Below are positions 33,798 through 42,676 of a stretch of DNA of 64,000 bases, piece after piece. Position numbers and translations under genes: made by a program. Under the pieces are notes generated by a model that was not told where the DNA came from, did no database searches, and saw only the letters and a program-made list of their open reading frames with translations. Location: positions 1,302,001 through 1,366,000 of the forward strand of contig JAOSJV010000001.1 in NCBI GenBank assembly GCA_027493935.1, in the 5' to 3' direction. Source of the stretch: Burkholderiales bacterium. Lineage in GTDB: Bacteria; Pseudomonadota; Gammaproteobacteria; Burkholderiales; SG8-39. Position 1 is the first letter of the stretch. Each line of letters starts with the position of its first letter.

Positions 33798-34224
33798 GTG
33801 CAAGCCCTTCGTGCCACCGTTGCAGGCCTGGTATTCGCCGTCGCCGGCGCAGCAGCGGCCGACGCGCGCCACGATGCCGAGATCGTCGCGTTCGAATCCT
33901 GCTCGACGCCCGAGCACGCGCCCGTGCGGGCGAAAAAGACTGTACCGCGGCATCGGGATCGGGACCCTGGTGGAAGGCGACGCGGTCGAGGCCGACCGCG
34001 GCGTGGTGTGGTTCAAGGTGAAACTCGACCCGTACCTGCTCGACGGGCACGCGCTGTTGGTGGCCTTCAACGGCAAGCTCCTGCCGATGATTGGCACGGC
34101 GCTCGAATTCTCGCTCGCCTCGGTCGCGCTCGGCAGGCACACCATCCAGGCGCACGTCGTGGACACCGAGGGCAATACGATCATCACGTCGCGGCGGGTC
34201 GAGTTCACCGTGCGCGAGCCGTGA
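33798..34224 (+). CDS. Hypothetical secreted protein, one frameshift
   Basis: About 142 residues. A signal peptide (VQALRATVAGLVFAVAGAA, cleaved after AAA) is followed by a charged stretch and then a beta-rich domain with VEADRGVVWFKVKLDPYLLD, GHALLVAFNGKLL and GRHTIQAHVVDTEGN. The second half resembles an Ig-like or cadherin-like beta sandwich, as found at the ends of some DUF4124 proteins, but I cannot assign the family. The frame changes near 33945 at GCGAAAAAGACTG. The start is GTG 33798. Confidence 0.6.
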
Positions 34225-34379
34225 CGCTCGCAGTCAGGCCGGGGCCGCTCGGGTCGCGTCCCGCGCGCGGGCTGGACGGCGGCAGTCCCGATGAGCGCCG
34301 GATGCGGGGCCGCGACCCGTCGCGCCGCGCTCGCCACCGCGGCACGGCAGCGTGCCGCAGGGACCCGCGTGCCGCGGCC

Positions 34380-35019
34380 CTACTGCGCGGGAAGCGGGCG
34401 AACCAGCAGTCCGGTGGTGGAGACCCGCACCTCGTACTCGGCCGGCCGGTCGGCCGGCGCGAACGTCGCCGAGCCGTACTCGACGTCGAGCAGCGGCGCG
34501 AGCGCGGCGTAGCGGGTGCGCAGGTCGAAGATGTCGAGCGGCTTGTCGGCGGCGAGCGAGTGCACGGTGCGCGGGCCGTTGCGCTCCTTGTCGAGCGCCG
34601 CGTAGCGGCCGGCCACGCGATCGAGCTGGTAGGCGGTGTGCAGGCCGACGACGTTCGCGATCGGCTTCCATTTGAGCACGTGCGCGTCGACGTAGACCTG
34701 GTCGCCGGCGAGCGCGTAGGTCGCCTCGCGGCCGTCGGCGAAGCGGAAGTGCGCGCTGAACTGCTGCGGCCCGGTCGGCCGCACCGACACGCGCGCGGCG
34801 ACCTCCTCGCGCGTGAGCGCGTGATAGCCGAGCGTCGCGACGCTCAGCGTCCCGGCAGAGCGCCGCGCTCGCCGCGAGCGCGATTGCGACGAGCGCGCGG
34901 GTCGTGAACCCGAGCGGACGGCGGCGGCGCAGCGCGCCGACGGCCGAGAGGACGAACAGTAGTCCGAGGACGGCGAAGCCGCCGGCGATCCAGACAAAGA
35001 GCTGCGTCGCGTTCTGCAT
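34380..35019 (-). CDS. Membrane-anchored hypothetical protein, one frameshift
   Basis: About 213 residues. Two hydrophobic helices lie at the N-terminus (QLFVWIAGGFAVLGLLFVL and LVAIALAASAALAGTL), then a soluble domain with QFSAHFRFADGREATYALAG and a C-terminal EYGSATFAPADRPAEYEVRV. The frame changes near 34858, in the GCCGGGACGCTGAG region. I recall similar proteins labelled vaguely as efflux-related, but nothing visible supports a transporter: it has too few membrane segments. Function unknown. Confidence 0.65.
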
Positions 35020-35069
35020 TGACGGCGGTCGGTGCGGAAGTGGCGCCCATTATCGCACCGGCGCACGCG

Positions 35070-35450
35070 TCACAGCCGCATGTACGCGTAGCCTTCCTTC
35101 GCCTGCAGGCGGCCGATCTCGGCGACGCCCGAAGGGACGAGCTTCGCCTCCGGAATCACGCGGCGCGGATCGATCTCCCGGCGGGCGAGGGTGTTGCCAC
35201 ACACCCGGAAGTCCACTCCCTGCGACTTCAGTGCGGCGATGCGGACCTCGAACGGCTCGCCGTCCTTGTCGCGGGCGCCGGCGAGCAGGAAATCGATCCC
35301 GTTGTTGTGCGCGACGACCACGGCTTTCAGGTCGGGCGCGCTCTGGAGGTGGTTGGCGATGTTGCGCAGCGCGGTCGCGGGGTCGGTCGTCTCGTTGACG
35401 TGGTAGACGATCAGCCGCTCGAAGCGCTCGCACTTCCCGTCGCGGCCCAC
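35070..35450 (-). CDS. DsrE-family protein, no signal peptide
   Basis: 126 residues. The fold motifs of DsrE/F-like sulfur-relay proteins are visible: RLIVYHVNETTDP at the first strand, KAVVVAHNNGIDFLLAGARD and FRVCGNTLARRE with a single Cys, ending VPSGVAEIGRLQAKEGYAYM. It is clearly paralogous to the lipoproteins at 36121-36564 and 37047-37496 but has no signal sequence. The start codon is uncertain: GTG 35450 has a purine-rich run just upstream but at short spacing. The Cys could carry a persulfide; no biochemical role is shown. Confidence 0.8.
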   Translation of the reverse strand: MGRDGKCERFERLIVYHVNETTDPATALRNIANHLQSAPDLKAVVVAHNNGIDFLLAGARDKDGEPFEVRIAALKSQGVDFRVCGNTLARREIDPRRVIPEAKLVPSGVAEIGRLQAKEGYAYMRL

Positions 35451-35672
35451 TCCTCCCCCTTCCCTCGGGACCTCAGCAGCAGCGAGTTTATTCCCGCCGC
35501 GCCGCGCCGCGCAGGATCAGCCGATTGAATGCGCCGATAAGAGGCGACGTCACGCGGGGCGTTCGGGCGGCCGCGGGAATAAGCGAGGGGCGCCGCAGGT
35601 ATAGCGGATAGGACCCCGCCGCCCGCATTCCGGCGCCGGGGCATCGTTCCGCCACGGGGAGGAGACATCGAG

Positions 35673-36095
35673 ATGCGTAGAAACCTGTTCAAGTTCGTGC
35701 TCGCTGCGGCCCTCGCCGCATTCGCCGCCGCGCCGGCGGCCTTTGCGGCGGACAAGGAGCGCGTGGTGATCCAGGTCAGCGACGACGATCCGAAGACCTG
35801 GAACCAGGCGCTGAACGTCGTCCGCAACGTCCAGGCCGCCTACGGCAAGGGCAAGGTGGAAGTCGAGGTCGCCGTGTTCGGCAACGGCATCGGCCTGCTG
35901 AAGGCCGACTCGACCCTGGCGAACCGCATCGACGACACGCTCGCCTCCGGCGCGCACGTGTACGCCTGCCAGAACACCATGCGCGGCCGCAAGCTCGCGA
36001 AGGACGACATGCACGCCAAGATCGGCTACGTGCCGGCCGGCGTGATCGAGATCATCGAGAAGCAGAAGGCCGGCTGGACGGTCATCCGTCCGTGA
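35673..36095 (+). CDS. Periplasmic DsrE-family protein
   Basis: 140 residues. A signal peptide (MRRNLFKFVLAAALAAFAAA, cleaved after AFA) precedes a DsrE-like domain: ERVVIQVSDDDPKTWNQAL, VEVEVAVFGNGIGLLKADST and a single Cys in HVYACQNTMRGRKL. It belongs to a different subgroup from its neighbours, with a longer first strand and no EGYAY ending. ATG 35673 has GGGGAGGAGACATCGAG upstream as a good ribosome site. It is followed by a related lipoprotein 25 bp on. Confidence 0.85.
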   Translation: MRRNLFKFVLAAALAAFAAAPAAFAADKERVVIQVSDDDPKTWNQALNVVRNVQAAYGKGKVEVEVAVFGNGIGLLKADSTLANRIDDTLASGAHVYACQNTMRGRKLAKDDMHAKIGYVPAGVIEIIEKQKAGWTVIRP

Positions 36096-36120
36096 CGTGC
36101 ACACGACCGGGGAGACAACC

Positions 36121-36564
36121 ATGAAGAGCGTTGCAGCGTTCGGCACGATAGTTCTGGCGGCGCTGGTCGCCGGCTGCGCCGCCACCGGCGGCTCGAGCGG
36201 CATGGTCGCCGAGGACAGGGTCATCTACCACATCAACGAGGGGCCCGACCAGGCCTCCAACGGGCTGCGCAACATCAACAACCACCTCGAGGTGAATCCC
36301 AAAGCCAAGATCGTCGTCGTGTCTCACGCGCGCGGCGTCCACTTCCTGATGAAGAACGCCCGGGACAAGAACGGCAACCCGTACGAGATCCCGGTGCAGG
36401 CGTCGAAGGAGCGCGGGGTCGAGTTCCAGGTCTGCGAGATCACTCTGCGCAACCGCAAGCTGAAGCGCGAGCAGTTCATCGAGGAGGCGGTGTTCGTCCC
36501 GTCCGGGGTGGGGCAGATCGGCAAGTTGCAGCAGCGCGAAGGGTATGCGTACCTGAAGCCTTGA
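36121..36564 (+). CDS. DsrE-family lipoprotein
   Basis: 147 residues. The lipobox LVAGC puts the lipid-modified Cys at about residue 19, so the protein is probably membrane-anchored in the periplasm. The DsrE-like domain follows, with DRVIYHINEGPDQASNGLRN, IVVVSHARGVHFLMKNARDK, a conserved Cys in FQVCEITLRNRKL and the end GKLQQREGYAYLKP. It is a paralogue of 35070-35450 and 37047-37496. It shares an operon-like spacing with the preceding periplasmic DsrE gene. Confidence 0.87.
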   Translation: MKSVAAFGTIVLAALVAGCAATGGSSGMVAEDRVIYHINEGPDQASNGLRNINNHLEVNPKAKIVVVSHARGVHFLMKNARDKNGNPYEIPVQASKERGVEFQVCEITLRNRKLKREQFIEEAVFVPSGVGQIGKLQQREGYAYLKP

Positions 36565-36688
36565 TGCCGCGCAGTCGCCGCGCGCCGATCGTTTTGCCGG
36601 ACGGAAACCGCCGGCGCGCGGCCCGGTCCGGGGCGGGCACGGTCGACGAGAGCGTCGGTAGGCGCGCCCGGCCTGCGCGCGGGCCGGC

Positions 36689-36961
36689 TCAGGCGGTCGG
36701 CCGCCAGTCGAACCCGGTGAAGTCGCCGCCGGCGGCGTCGCTCACGGCGACGCCGCTCACCCGCGCGGCGGGCGGGCCGCACCTCGCCCACGCGATGATC
36801 GCGTCGACCGCTTCCTCCGGTCCATCGACGACGGCCTCGACCGAGCCGTCGCGGCAGTTGCGCACCCAGCCGACGACGGCGAGCCGCCCGGCTTCGCGGC
36901 ACATCGCGTCGCGAAAGCCGACCCCCTGCACGCGGCCGCTGATCAGCAGATGTTTGGCCAT
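36689..36961 (-). CDS. acyP: Acylphosphatase
   Basis: 90 residues with the classic motif [20 protein letters not shown], containing the catalytic Arg, and [15 protein letters not shown] with the catalytic Asn. It hydrolyses acyl phosphates in the cytoplasm. ATG 36961 starts the short N-terminus normal for the family. It is opposite in direction to the DsrE lipoprotein genes on either side. Confidence 0.93.
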   Translation of the reverse strand: MAKHLLISGRVQGVGFRDAMCREAGRLAVVGWVRNCRDGSVEAVVDGPEEAVDAIIAWARCGPPAARVSGVAVSDAAGGDFTGFDWRPTA

Positions 36962-37046
36962 GGCCCGGTAGTGTGTGTAGGCTGCGATTCTACGGCGGCG
37001 CGCGGACGCGACCCACCCACGCGCCGCGGTACCGGCGTCGGAGGAC

Positions 37047-37496
37047 ATGCCCATGATTCGCTTGCCATTTCTGCTGCTGGCCCTGCTGGCCCTGCTGGGA
37101 CTGCTGCTCGGCGGTTGCGCCGGCACGCCCGTGGAGCCCTCGCGGAACCGGGCCGTTTACCACGTCAGCGAGGCCGGCGAGCAGCCGGTTCGCGCGATGC
37201 AGTTCATCCGCAACCACCTTGAGGCGAACCCGAAGGCGAGGATCGTCGTGGTCACCCACGCGGCCGGGGTCGACTTCCTGATGAGGGGCGCGAAGACCGA
37301 GCGGGGCAACCCGTATCTGACGGCGATCGAGGATCTCGAGCTCCTCGAGGTGAAGTTCCTCGTGTGCGAGATCACCCTGCGCGAGCGCAACCTGACCCGG
37401 GACCGGTTCGTCGACCAGGCGGCCTTCGTGCGCTCAGGCGTGGCGGAGCTCGCGCGCCTGCAGAGCGACGAGGGGTACGCCTACGTGAAGCCGTGA
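37047..37496 (+). CDS. DsrE-family lipoprotein, second copy
   Basis: 149 residues. A strongly hydrophobic signal with lipobox LLGGC predicts lipid attachment at about residue 24. The DsrE-like domain shows [37 protein letters not shown], Cys in [13 protein letters not shown] and the end [12 protein letters not shown]. It is closest to 36121-36564 in the same cluster. It converges with the hyf-like operon; the stop is only 25 bp from the hyfI stop. Confidence 0.87.
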   Translation: MPMIRLPFLLLALLALLGLLLGGCAGTPVEPSRNRAVYHVSEAGEQPVRAMQFIRNHLEANPKARIVVVTHAAGVDFLMRGAKTERGNPYLTAIEDLELLEVKFLVCEITLRERNLTRDRFVDQAAFVRSGVAELARLQSDEGYAYVKP

Positions 37497-37521
37497 CCCG
37501 CGCTGCGCGGCGGGCGCAGCG

Positions 37522-38037
37522 TCAGGCGCACCGCGTCGTGAGCGCGGTGAGGATACCCTGCATGATCGCGACCGGCGTGGGTGGACAGCCGGGCACGGCG
37601 ACATCGACCGGGATCACGTTCGACACCCGCCCGCAGCTCGCGTAGCTCTCGCCGAAGATCCCGCCGTCGCAGCCGCAGTCGCCGATCGCGACGACGAGCT
37701 TGGGGTCGGGCGTCGCATCGTAGGTGCGCCTGAGCGCGGCTTCCATGTTGCGCGACACCGGTCCGGTGACGAGCAGCATGTCGGCGTGGCGCGGGCTGGC
37801 GACGAACTTGATGCCGAGCCGCTCGAGGTTGTAATAGGGGCTGTTGGTGGCGTGTATCTCGAGCTCGCAGCCGTTGCACGATCCGGCGTCGACATGGCGG
37901 ATGGCGAGCGCGCGGCCGATGTGCTTGAGCACCGTCTCGTCGAGGCGCTGCGCGAGTGCGCGCAGCGCCTCGTCCGGCGCCGGCGCCGGCTCGGTCACGA
38001 CGCCTACCTTCGCGATCTGCTTCAGCAGCTGATACAT
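37522..38037 (-). CDS. hyfI: NuoB/HyfI-like iron-sulfur subunit
   Basis: 171 residues, homologous to the small subunit of group 4 hydrogenases and to NuoB of complex I. It would hold one [4Fe-4S] cluster near the catalytic subunit. Cys ligands are visible in GSCNGCELEIHATN, AIGDCGCDGGIFG and VPGCPPTPVAIMQGIL. It is the last gene of the operon. The extra Cys residues are normal for the hydrogenase branch. Its cluster ligands are intact even though the partner large subunit has lost its Ni ligands. Confidence 0.9.
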   Translation of the reverse strand: MYQLLKQIAKVGVVTEPAPAPDEALRALAQRLDETVLKHIGRALAIRHVDAGSCNGCELEIHATNSPYYNLERLGIKFVASPRHADMLLVTGPVSRNMEAALRRTYDATPDPKLVVAIGDCGCDGGIFGESYASCGRVSNVIPVDVAVPGCPPTPVAIMQGILTALTTRCA

Positions 38038-38039
38038 GG

Positions 38040-39587
38040 TCAGAGATCCTGCCCCGAATACGAGAGGTTGAACGACTTGTTGATCAGCGGGAAATCGGGG
38101 ACGATGTTCCCGAGCACCGCGCGCTCGAGCAGCGGCCAGTTCTGCCACGAAGGGTCGTGCGGGTGCAGCCGGTGAATGCGGCCGTCCGCGGCCGTGTCGA
38201 GCGCGACCAGCACTTCGCCGCGCCAGCCCTCGACCCAGCCGACACCGCGTCGGCCGGCCTCGGGTACGGGAAGCGTCCCCGCGTCGGGCCCTCGGGCAGG
38301 CTGCGCAGCAGCAGGCGCACGAGCCGCATCGATTCGAAGAGCTCGTCGAACCGCACCGCGGCGCGCGCGGCGACGTCGCCCTCGTCCTGCGCGGCGAGGC
38401 GGACCTCCGAGCGCGTCGTAGGGCGCGAACGGATGATCGACCCGCAGGTCGCGGCGCAGGCCGCTCGCGCGGCCGGCGAGGCCGGTGAGTCCCAGCTTCG
38501 CCGCGAGCCCCGGCGTCACCTCGCCCGTCGTCATGAACCGGTCCTGCACGCCGGCGTGCTCGTCGTAGATCGCGCGCAGGCGCCGCACCTCGGGCTCGAT
38601 GCGGTCGAGCGCTGTCAGGATCTCGGCCGCCGCGCCGGTCGAGAGATCGCGGGCGACCCCGCCGGGCGCCACCGTGTCCATCAGGTAGCGATGCCCGAAG
38701 GCCCGCGCGTTGACGCGCAGCAGGTCCTCCTTGAGCCGCCAGAACTGGAAGAAGCCGAAGGCGAGCGCGACGTCGTTGCCGAGGTAGCCGAGGTCGCCAA
38801 GGTGGTTGGCGATGCGCTCGAGCTCGAGCAGGCAGCCGCGCAGCGCCGCCGCGCGCGGCGGCGGCGCGCCACCGCACGCACTTTCCACGGCCATCGCGTA
38901 GGCCCAGGCGAATGCGACCGTCGAATCGCCGCTCACGCGGCCCGCGAGCCGCGCGCCCTCGTCGAGCGTCATCGACTCGAAGCGCTTCTCGATGCCCTTG
39001 TGCTTGTAGCCGAGCCGCTCCTCGAGGCGCAGGATCTTCTCGCCGACGATCGAGAACCGGAAGTGCCCGGGCTCGATCGTGCCGGCGTGCACCGGGCCGA
39101 CCGGAATCTCGTGCACGCCCTCGCCCTCGACCCGGACGAACGGGTAGCGGTCCTGCGCGACCGGGAAGCGGCGCGCCGGGTCGAAGTCCTTGCGCAGCGG
39201 GAAGGTGCCGCCCGGCCAGGCCCCGTGCCGCAGCCACTTGCGGTGATCGGGGTTCTCGTCGGCGTGGATGCCAACGAGGTCGTAGGCCGCGCGCTGCATG
39301 CGGTTCGCGGCCGGGAAGAGGTCGGCGATGCCGGGGTAGCGCGGGCGCTCCCGCGCGAGCGGCACGGCGAGCCACAGGAGCCCGTCGGACGAAGCGAGCG
39401 CGACGTGCAGCGCGAACCCGGCGCCGCGGCCGGTCTCGTCGCTGCCCCACAGCGCGACGAGGCGGGCCCCGCTCGCGCGCGCCTGCTCGCACGCCTCCCG
39501 CAGGCGGGTGGGCTCGACCACCGCGAGGAACGCCGGTGCGGCGCCGGGAAGACGGTCGGCCGCGATCGGAGGTCCGGTTGCCGGCAC
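38040..39587 (-). CDS. hyfG: HyfG-like large subunit without Ni ligands
   Basis: About 515 residues, a fusion of NuoC-like and NuoD/large-subunit domains as in HycE/HyfG. The NuoC-like part carries DLFPAANRMQRAAYDLVGIH; the large-subunit part has VGPVHAGTIEPGHFRFSIVG and GYKHKGIEKRFESM. Where hydrogenases have RxCGxC, this protein reads AGRVSGDSTVAFAW, and the C-terminal DPCxxC is replaced by NKSFNLSYSGQDL, so no Ni-Fe site can form. A stretch of about 45 residues between 38408 and 38275 reads in a different frame (RFDELFESMRLVRLL is the true protein there), with two compensating one-base changes. GTG 39587 is the start. Confidence 0.88.
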   Translation of the reverse strand: MPATGPPIAADRLPGAAPAFLAVVEPTRLREACEQARASGARLVALWGSDETGRGAGFALHVALASSDGLLWLAVPLARERPRYPGIADLFPAANRMQRAAYDLVGIHADENPDHRKWLRHGAWPGGTFPLRKDFDPARRFPVAQDRYPFVRVEGEGVHEIPVGPVHAGTIEPGHFRFSIVGEKILRLEERLGYKHKGIEKRFESMTLDEGARLAGRVSGDSTVAFAWAYAMAVESACGGAPPPRAAALRGCLLELERIANHLGDLGYLGNDVALAFGFFQFWRLKEDLLRVNARAFGHRYLMDTVAPGGVARDLSTGAAAEILTALDRIEPEVRRLRAIYDEHAGVQDRFMTTGEVTPGLAAKLGLTGLAGRASGLRRDLRVDHPFAPYDALGGPPRRAGRGRRRRARRGAVRRALRIDAARAPAAAQPARGPDAGTLPVPEAGRRGVGWVEGWRGEVLVALDTAADGRIHRLHPHDPSWQNWPLLERAVLGNIVPDFPLINKSFNLSYSGQDL

Positions 39588-39597
39588 GCCGGTCTCC

Positions 39598-41061
39598 TCA
39601 GCCGATCAGTGCCGCGGCCTGGCGGTACCACTCGACCAGGTACGGCGGGATGTAGAGACCGAGCACGAGCACGATCGCGAGGTGGACGAACACCGGCACG
39701 AGCGCCGGCGGGTGCGGCAGCGGCCGGGCGTTCGTCTCGCCGAAGACCATCGGCTGCACCTTGCCGAAGATCGCGGCGAAGGCGACGCCGAGCGCGACGA
39801 GCAGGAACGGCGTCGCCCACGCGTGCTCGTGCATCGCGGTGGTGAGGACCATGAACTCGCTCGTGAAGACGCCGAACGGCGGCATGCCGAGGATGGCGAG
39901 GCTGCCGATCGCGAGCCCCCAGCCGATCGTCGGGCTGCGGCGGATCAGGCCGCGGATCGCATCCATGCTCTGGGTGCCGGTCGCATGCGCGGCGTGGCCG
40001 ACGGTGAAGAAGATCGCCGACTTGGTGAGGGAGTGCACCGTCATGTGCAGCAGACCGGCGAACGCCGCGACCGGCCCGCCCATGCCGAATGCGAACGTCA
40101 CGATGCCCATGTGCTCGATCGACGAGTAGGCGAACATGCGCTTGATGTCCCTCTGGCGCGACAGGAAGAACGCGGCGATGACCACCGAGAGCAGGCCGAA
40201 TCCCATCATCAGGTTGCCCGAGAAGCCGGGGCCGAGCGCCCCGTCGACCAGTACCTTGCTGCGCACGACTGCGTAGAGCGCCACGTTCAGCAGCAGCCCG
40301 GACAGCACCGCCGAGACCGGCGTCGGGCCCTCGGCGTGCGCGTCCGGCAGCCAGTTGTGCAGCGGTACCAGCCCGACCTTGGTGCCGTATCCCACCAGCA
40401 GGAACACGAACGCGAGCGAGAGCACGGTCGGCTCGAGCTCGCCGCGCACCTCGTGCAGGTGCGTCCACAGGAGCGCCGTGCCGCCGGGGCCGAGCACCTT
40501 TTCGGCGGCGAAGTAGAGCAGGATCGTCCCGAACAGCGCCTGCGCGATGCCTACGCTGCACAGGATGAAGTACTTCCACGCGGCCTCGAGGCTCTGCGGC
40601 GTGCGGTAGAGGCTCACCAGCAGCACGGTCGAGAGGGTCGCCCCCTCCATCGCCACCCATAGGATGCCGACGTTGTTGGTGAGCAGCGTCAGCAGCATCG
40701 TGAAGCTGAACAGCTGGTACATGCTGTGGTAGAGGCGCAGGCGCCCGGCGCTCAGCCGCCCGTCGTGCTCCTCGGTGCGCATGTAGGGCCGCGAGAAGAG
40801 CGAGGTCGTGAAGCCGACGAAGGCGGTGAGCGCGACGAGAAAGACGTTGAACGGATCGACGAAGAACTGCTCGTGCAGCACCGTGCCCTCGAGCGCGGTC
40901 ATCGGACCGGACGCGACCACGCGCGCGGTGAGCAGCGCGGCGGCGGCCAGCGTGCCGAGGCTGAACAGCGCGTTCAGCTCGGGCGCCCAGCGCTTGTGGC
41001 CGACGAGCCCGAGCGCGAGCCCGCCGAGGAGCGGGATGGTGAGGACGGGCAGGATCTCCAC
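39598..41061 (-). CDS. hyfF: HyfF-like proton-translocating membrane subunit
   Basis: 487 residues and about 13 to 14 hydrophobic helices, in the antiporter-like NuoL/M/N superfamily. Key charged positions are in GTKVGLVPLHNWLPDAHAEG (Lys and His) and the SSIEHMGIV segment. It probably moves protons or other cations, coupled to the peripheral arm. The frame is intact. It overlaps the hyfE end and precedes hyfG by 10 bp. Confidence 0.92.
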   Translation of the reverse strand: MEILPVLTIPLLGGLALGLVGHKRWAPELNALFSLGTLAAAALLTARVVASGPMTALEGTVLHEQFFVDPFNVFLVALTAFVGFTTSLFSRPYMRTEEHDGRLSAGRLRLYHSMYQLFSFTMLLTLLTNNVGILWVAMEGATLSTVLLVSLYRTPQSLEAAWKYFILCSVGIAQALFGTILLYFAAEKVLGPGGTALLWTHLHEVRGELEPTVLSLAFVFLLVGYGTKVGLVPLHNWLPDAHAEGPTPVSAVLSGLLLNVALYAVVRSKVLVDGALGPGFSGNLMMGFGLLSVVIAAFFLSRQRDIKRMFAYSSIEHMGIVTFAFGMGGPVAAFAGLLHMTVHSLTKSAIFFTVGHAAHATGTQSMDAIRGLIRRSPTIGWGLAIGSLAILGMPPFGVFTSEFMVLTTAMHEHAWATPFLLVALGVAFAAIFGKVQPMVFGETNARPLPHPPALVPVFVHLAIVLVLGLYIPPYLVEWYRQAAALIG

Positions 41062-41724
41062 TCAGTCCTCCTTCAGCTTCTCCATGTGGCCGATGTCCAG
41101 GCTGTCGAACTGCTCGCGGATGTGGAAGAAGAAGATGCCGAAGATGAAAGTCGCGACCAGGACGTCGAGGGCGATTCCGAGTTCGACCACCAGCGGCATG
41201 CCATAGGTCGCGCTGGTGGCCGCGAACAGCAGGCCGTTCTCCATCGCCAGGAAGCCGATCACCTGCGGGATCGCCTTGCGACGCGCGATCATCATCAGGA
41301 AAGAGAGCAGCACGCTCGCGAGCGCGATGCCGAGCGTGCCGCGCGTGAGCGTGGTGGCCATCTCGGAAATCGGCGTCGCCAGCGCGAAGGCGAAGATCAC
41401 GAGCGCGATGCCGGCGAGCATCGTGGTCGGAATGTTGATCAGCGGCTCCACGTCCCAGCGCACGTCGAGGCGGTCGATCAGCCGGTGCAGGACCCATGGA
41501 ATCAAAATCACCTTCAGCGCGACGGTGAGCGCCGCCGAGTAGTACAGATGCGGCTGCGCGCTGGAGTGTGCGACGATCAGCGTCGATGCGGCGAGCGCGG
41601 CGCCTTGCCATGCGAGCAGGCGCACGAGGCTCAGCACCCGCCGCTGCGAGAGCATCGCGAAGGCGATCAGCAGCAGCACGGCGGCGAGCAGGTTGACGAT
41701 CTGTCCGGAGACGCTTCCGCCCAT
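41062..41724 (-). CDS. hyfE: HyfE-like membrane subunit
   Basis: 220 residues with about seven hydrophobic segments, resembling the hydrogenase-4 component E family with similarity to NuoK. The segment QVIGFLAMENGLLFAATS carries the membrane-buried Glu typical of NuoK/MrpC-like subunits. The C-terminal tail FFFHIREQFDSLDIGHMEKL is polar. The gene starts 1 bp from the hyfC stop and ends 1 bp before hyfF. Confidence 0.9.
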   Translation of the reverse strand: MGGSVSGQIVNLLAAVLLLIAFAMLSQRRVLSLVRLLAWQGAALAASTLIVAHSSAQPHLYYSAALTVALKVILIPWVLHRLIDRLDVRWDVEPLINIPTTMLAGIALVIFAFALATPISEMATTLTRGTLGIALASVLLSFLMMIARRKAIPQVIGFLAMENGLLFAATSATYGMPLVVELGIALDVLVATFIFGIFFFHIREQFDSLDIGHMEKLKED

Positions 41725-41725
41725 C

Positions 41726-42676
41726 TCAACCCTTGAGCAGGAAGTGGATCAGCATGCCGAGCACCGCAAGCAGGAACGCGGTCGACAGGAACTCCGGCGC
41801 GCGGAAGATGCGGAACTTCGCAGAGACGGTCTCGATCAGCGCGAGGCCGGTGCCGGCGAGCGCGAGCTTCACCGCAAGCGTGCCGAGCGCGAGCGGCAGG
41901 GCGGCCCAGTCGCCGGCCTCGGCCATCCCCCACGGGGCGAACAGCGCGAAGCCGATCGCCATGTACGCGAACAGCTTGATGGCCGCGGCCCACTCGACGA
42001 GCGCCAGGTGGCGCGCCGAGTACTCGAGGATCATCGCCTCGTGCACCATGGTGAGCTCGAGATGGGTGGTCGGGTTGTCCACCGGGATGCGCGCGTTCTC
42101 CGCGAGCAGAACCATCAGGAACGCCACCGCGGCGAACGCCAGGCTCGGGTAGATCGCGAGCTCGCGGTGCGCGAGCGTCGCGACGATGGTGGTGAAGCTC
42201 GTCGAGCCGCTGATGAACGCGGCGGTGAAGAGCGTCATCAGCATCGCCGGCTCGGCCAGGAACCCGATCAGCATCTCGCGTCGCGCGCCCAGGCCGCCGA
42301 ACGAGGTGCCGATGTCCATCGCGGCGAGGGAAGCGAAAACGCGCGCCAGGGCGAACACCGCAACGAGTGCGATGATGTCGGCGGCCGGCGCGAACGGCAG
42401 CGAGGTCGCGAGCACCGGCACGATACCGCCGGCGAGCCACATGCAGCCGAACAGGATATAGGGCGTCAGGCGAAAGAGCGGCGAGGCGTGCTCGGCGATC
42501 ACCGCGTCCTTGTGGAAGAGTTTCACGAGCGTGTAATAGGGCAGCAGGATCGGGGGCGCCGAGCGGTTCTGCAGCCACGCCCGGCACTGGTTCACCCAGC
42601 CCAGGACGAGCGGCGCCGCGAGCACCACCAGCACCGATTGCACGGCCTGGAACGCGATCGCGCTGGCCTGGCTCAT
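41726..42676 (-). CDS. hyfC: HyfC/NuoH-like membrane subunit
   Basis: 316 residues, homologous to NuoH of complex I and HycD/HyfC of formate hydrogenlyase; it links the peripheral arm to the membrane arm. The hallmark ENARIPVDNPTTHLELTMV and MVHEAMILEYSA are intact, as is the N-terminal YYTLVKLFHKDAV. The frame is clean. It overlaps the hyfB stop by four bases. Confidence 0.92.
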   Translation of the reverse strand: MSQASAIAFQAVQSVLVVLAAPLVLGWVNQCRAWLQNRSAPPILLPYYTLVKLFHKDAVIAEHASPLFRLTPYILFGCMWLAGGIVPVLATSLPFAPAADIIALVAVFALARVFASLAAMDIGTSFGGLGARREMLIGFLAEPAMLMTLFTAAFISGSTSFTTIVATLAHRELAIYPSLAFAAVAFLMVLLAENARIPVDNPTTHLELTMVHEAMILEYSARHLALVEWAAAIKLFAYMAIGFALFAPWGMAEAGDWAALPLALGTLAVKLALAGTGLALIETVSAKFRIFRAPEFLSTAFLLAVLGMLIHFLLKG

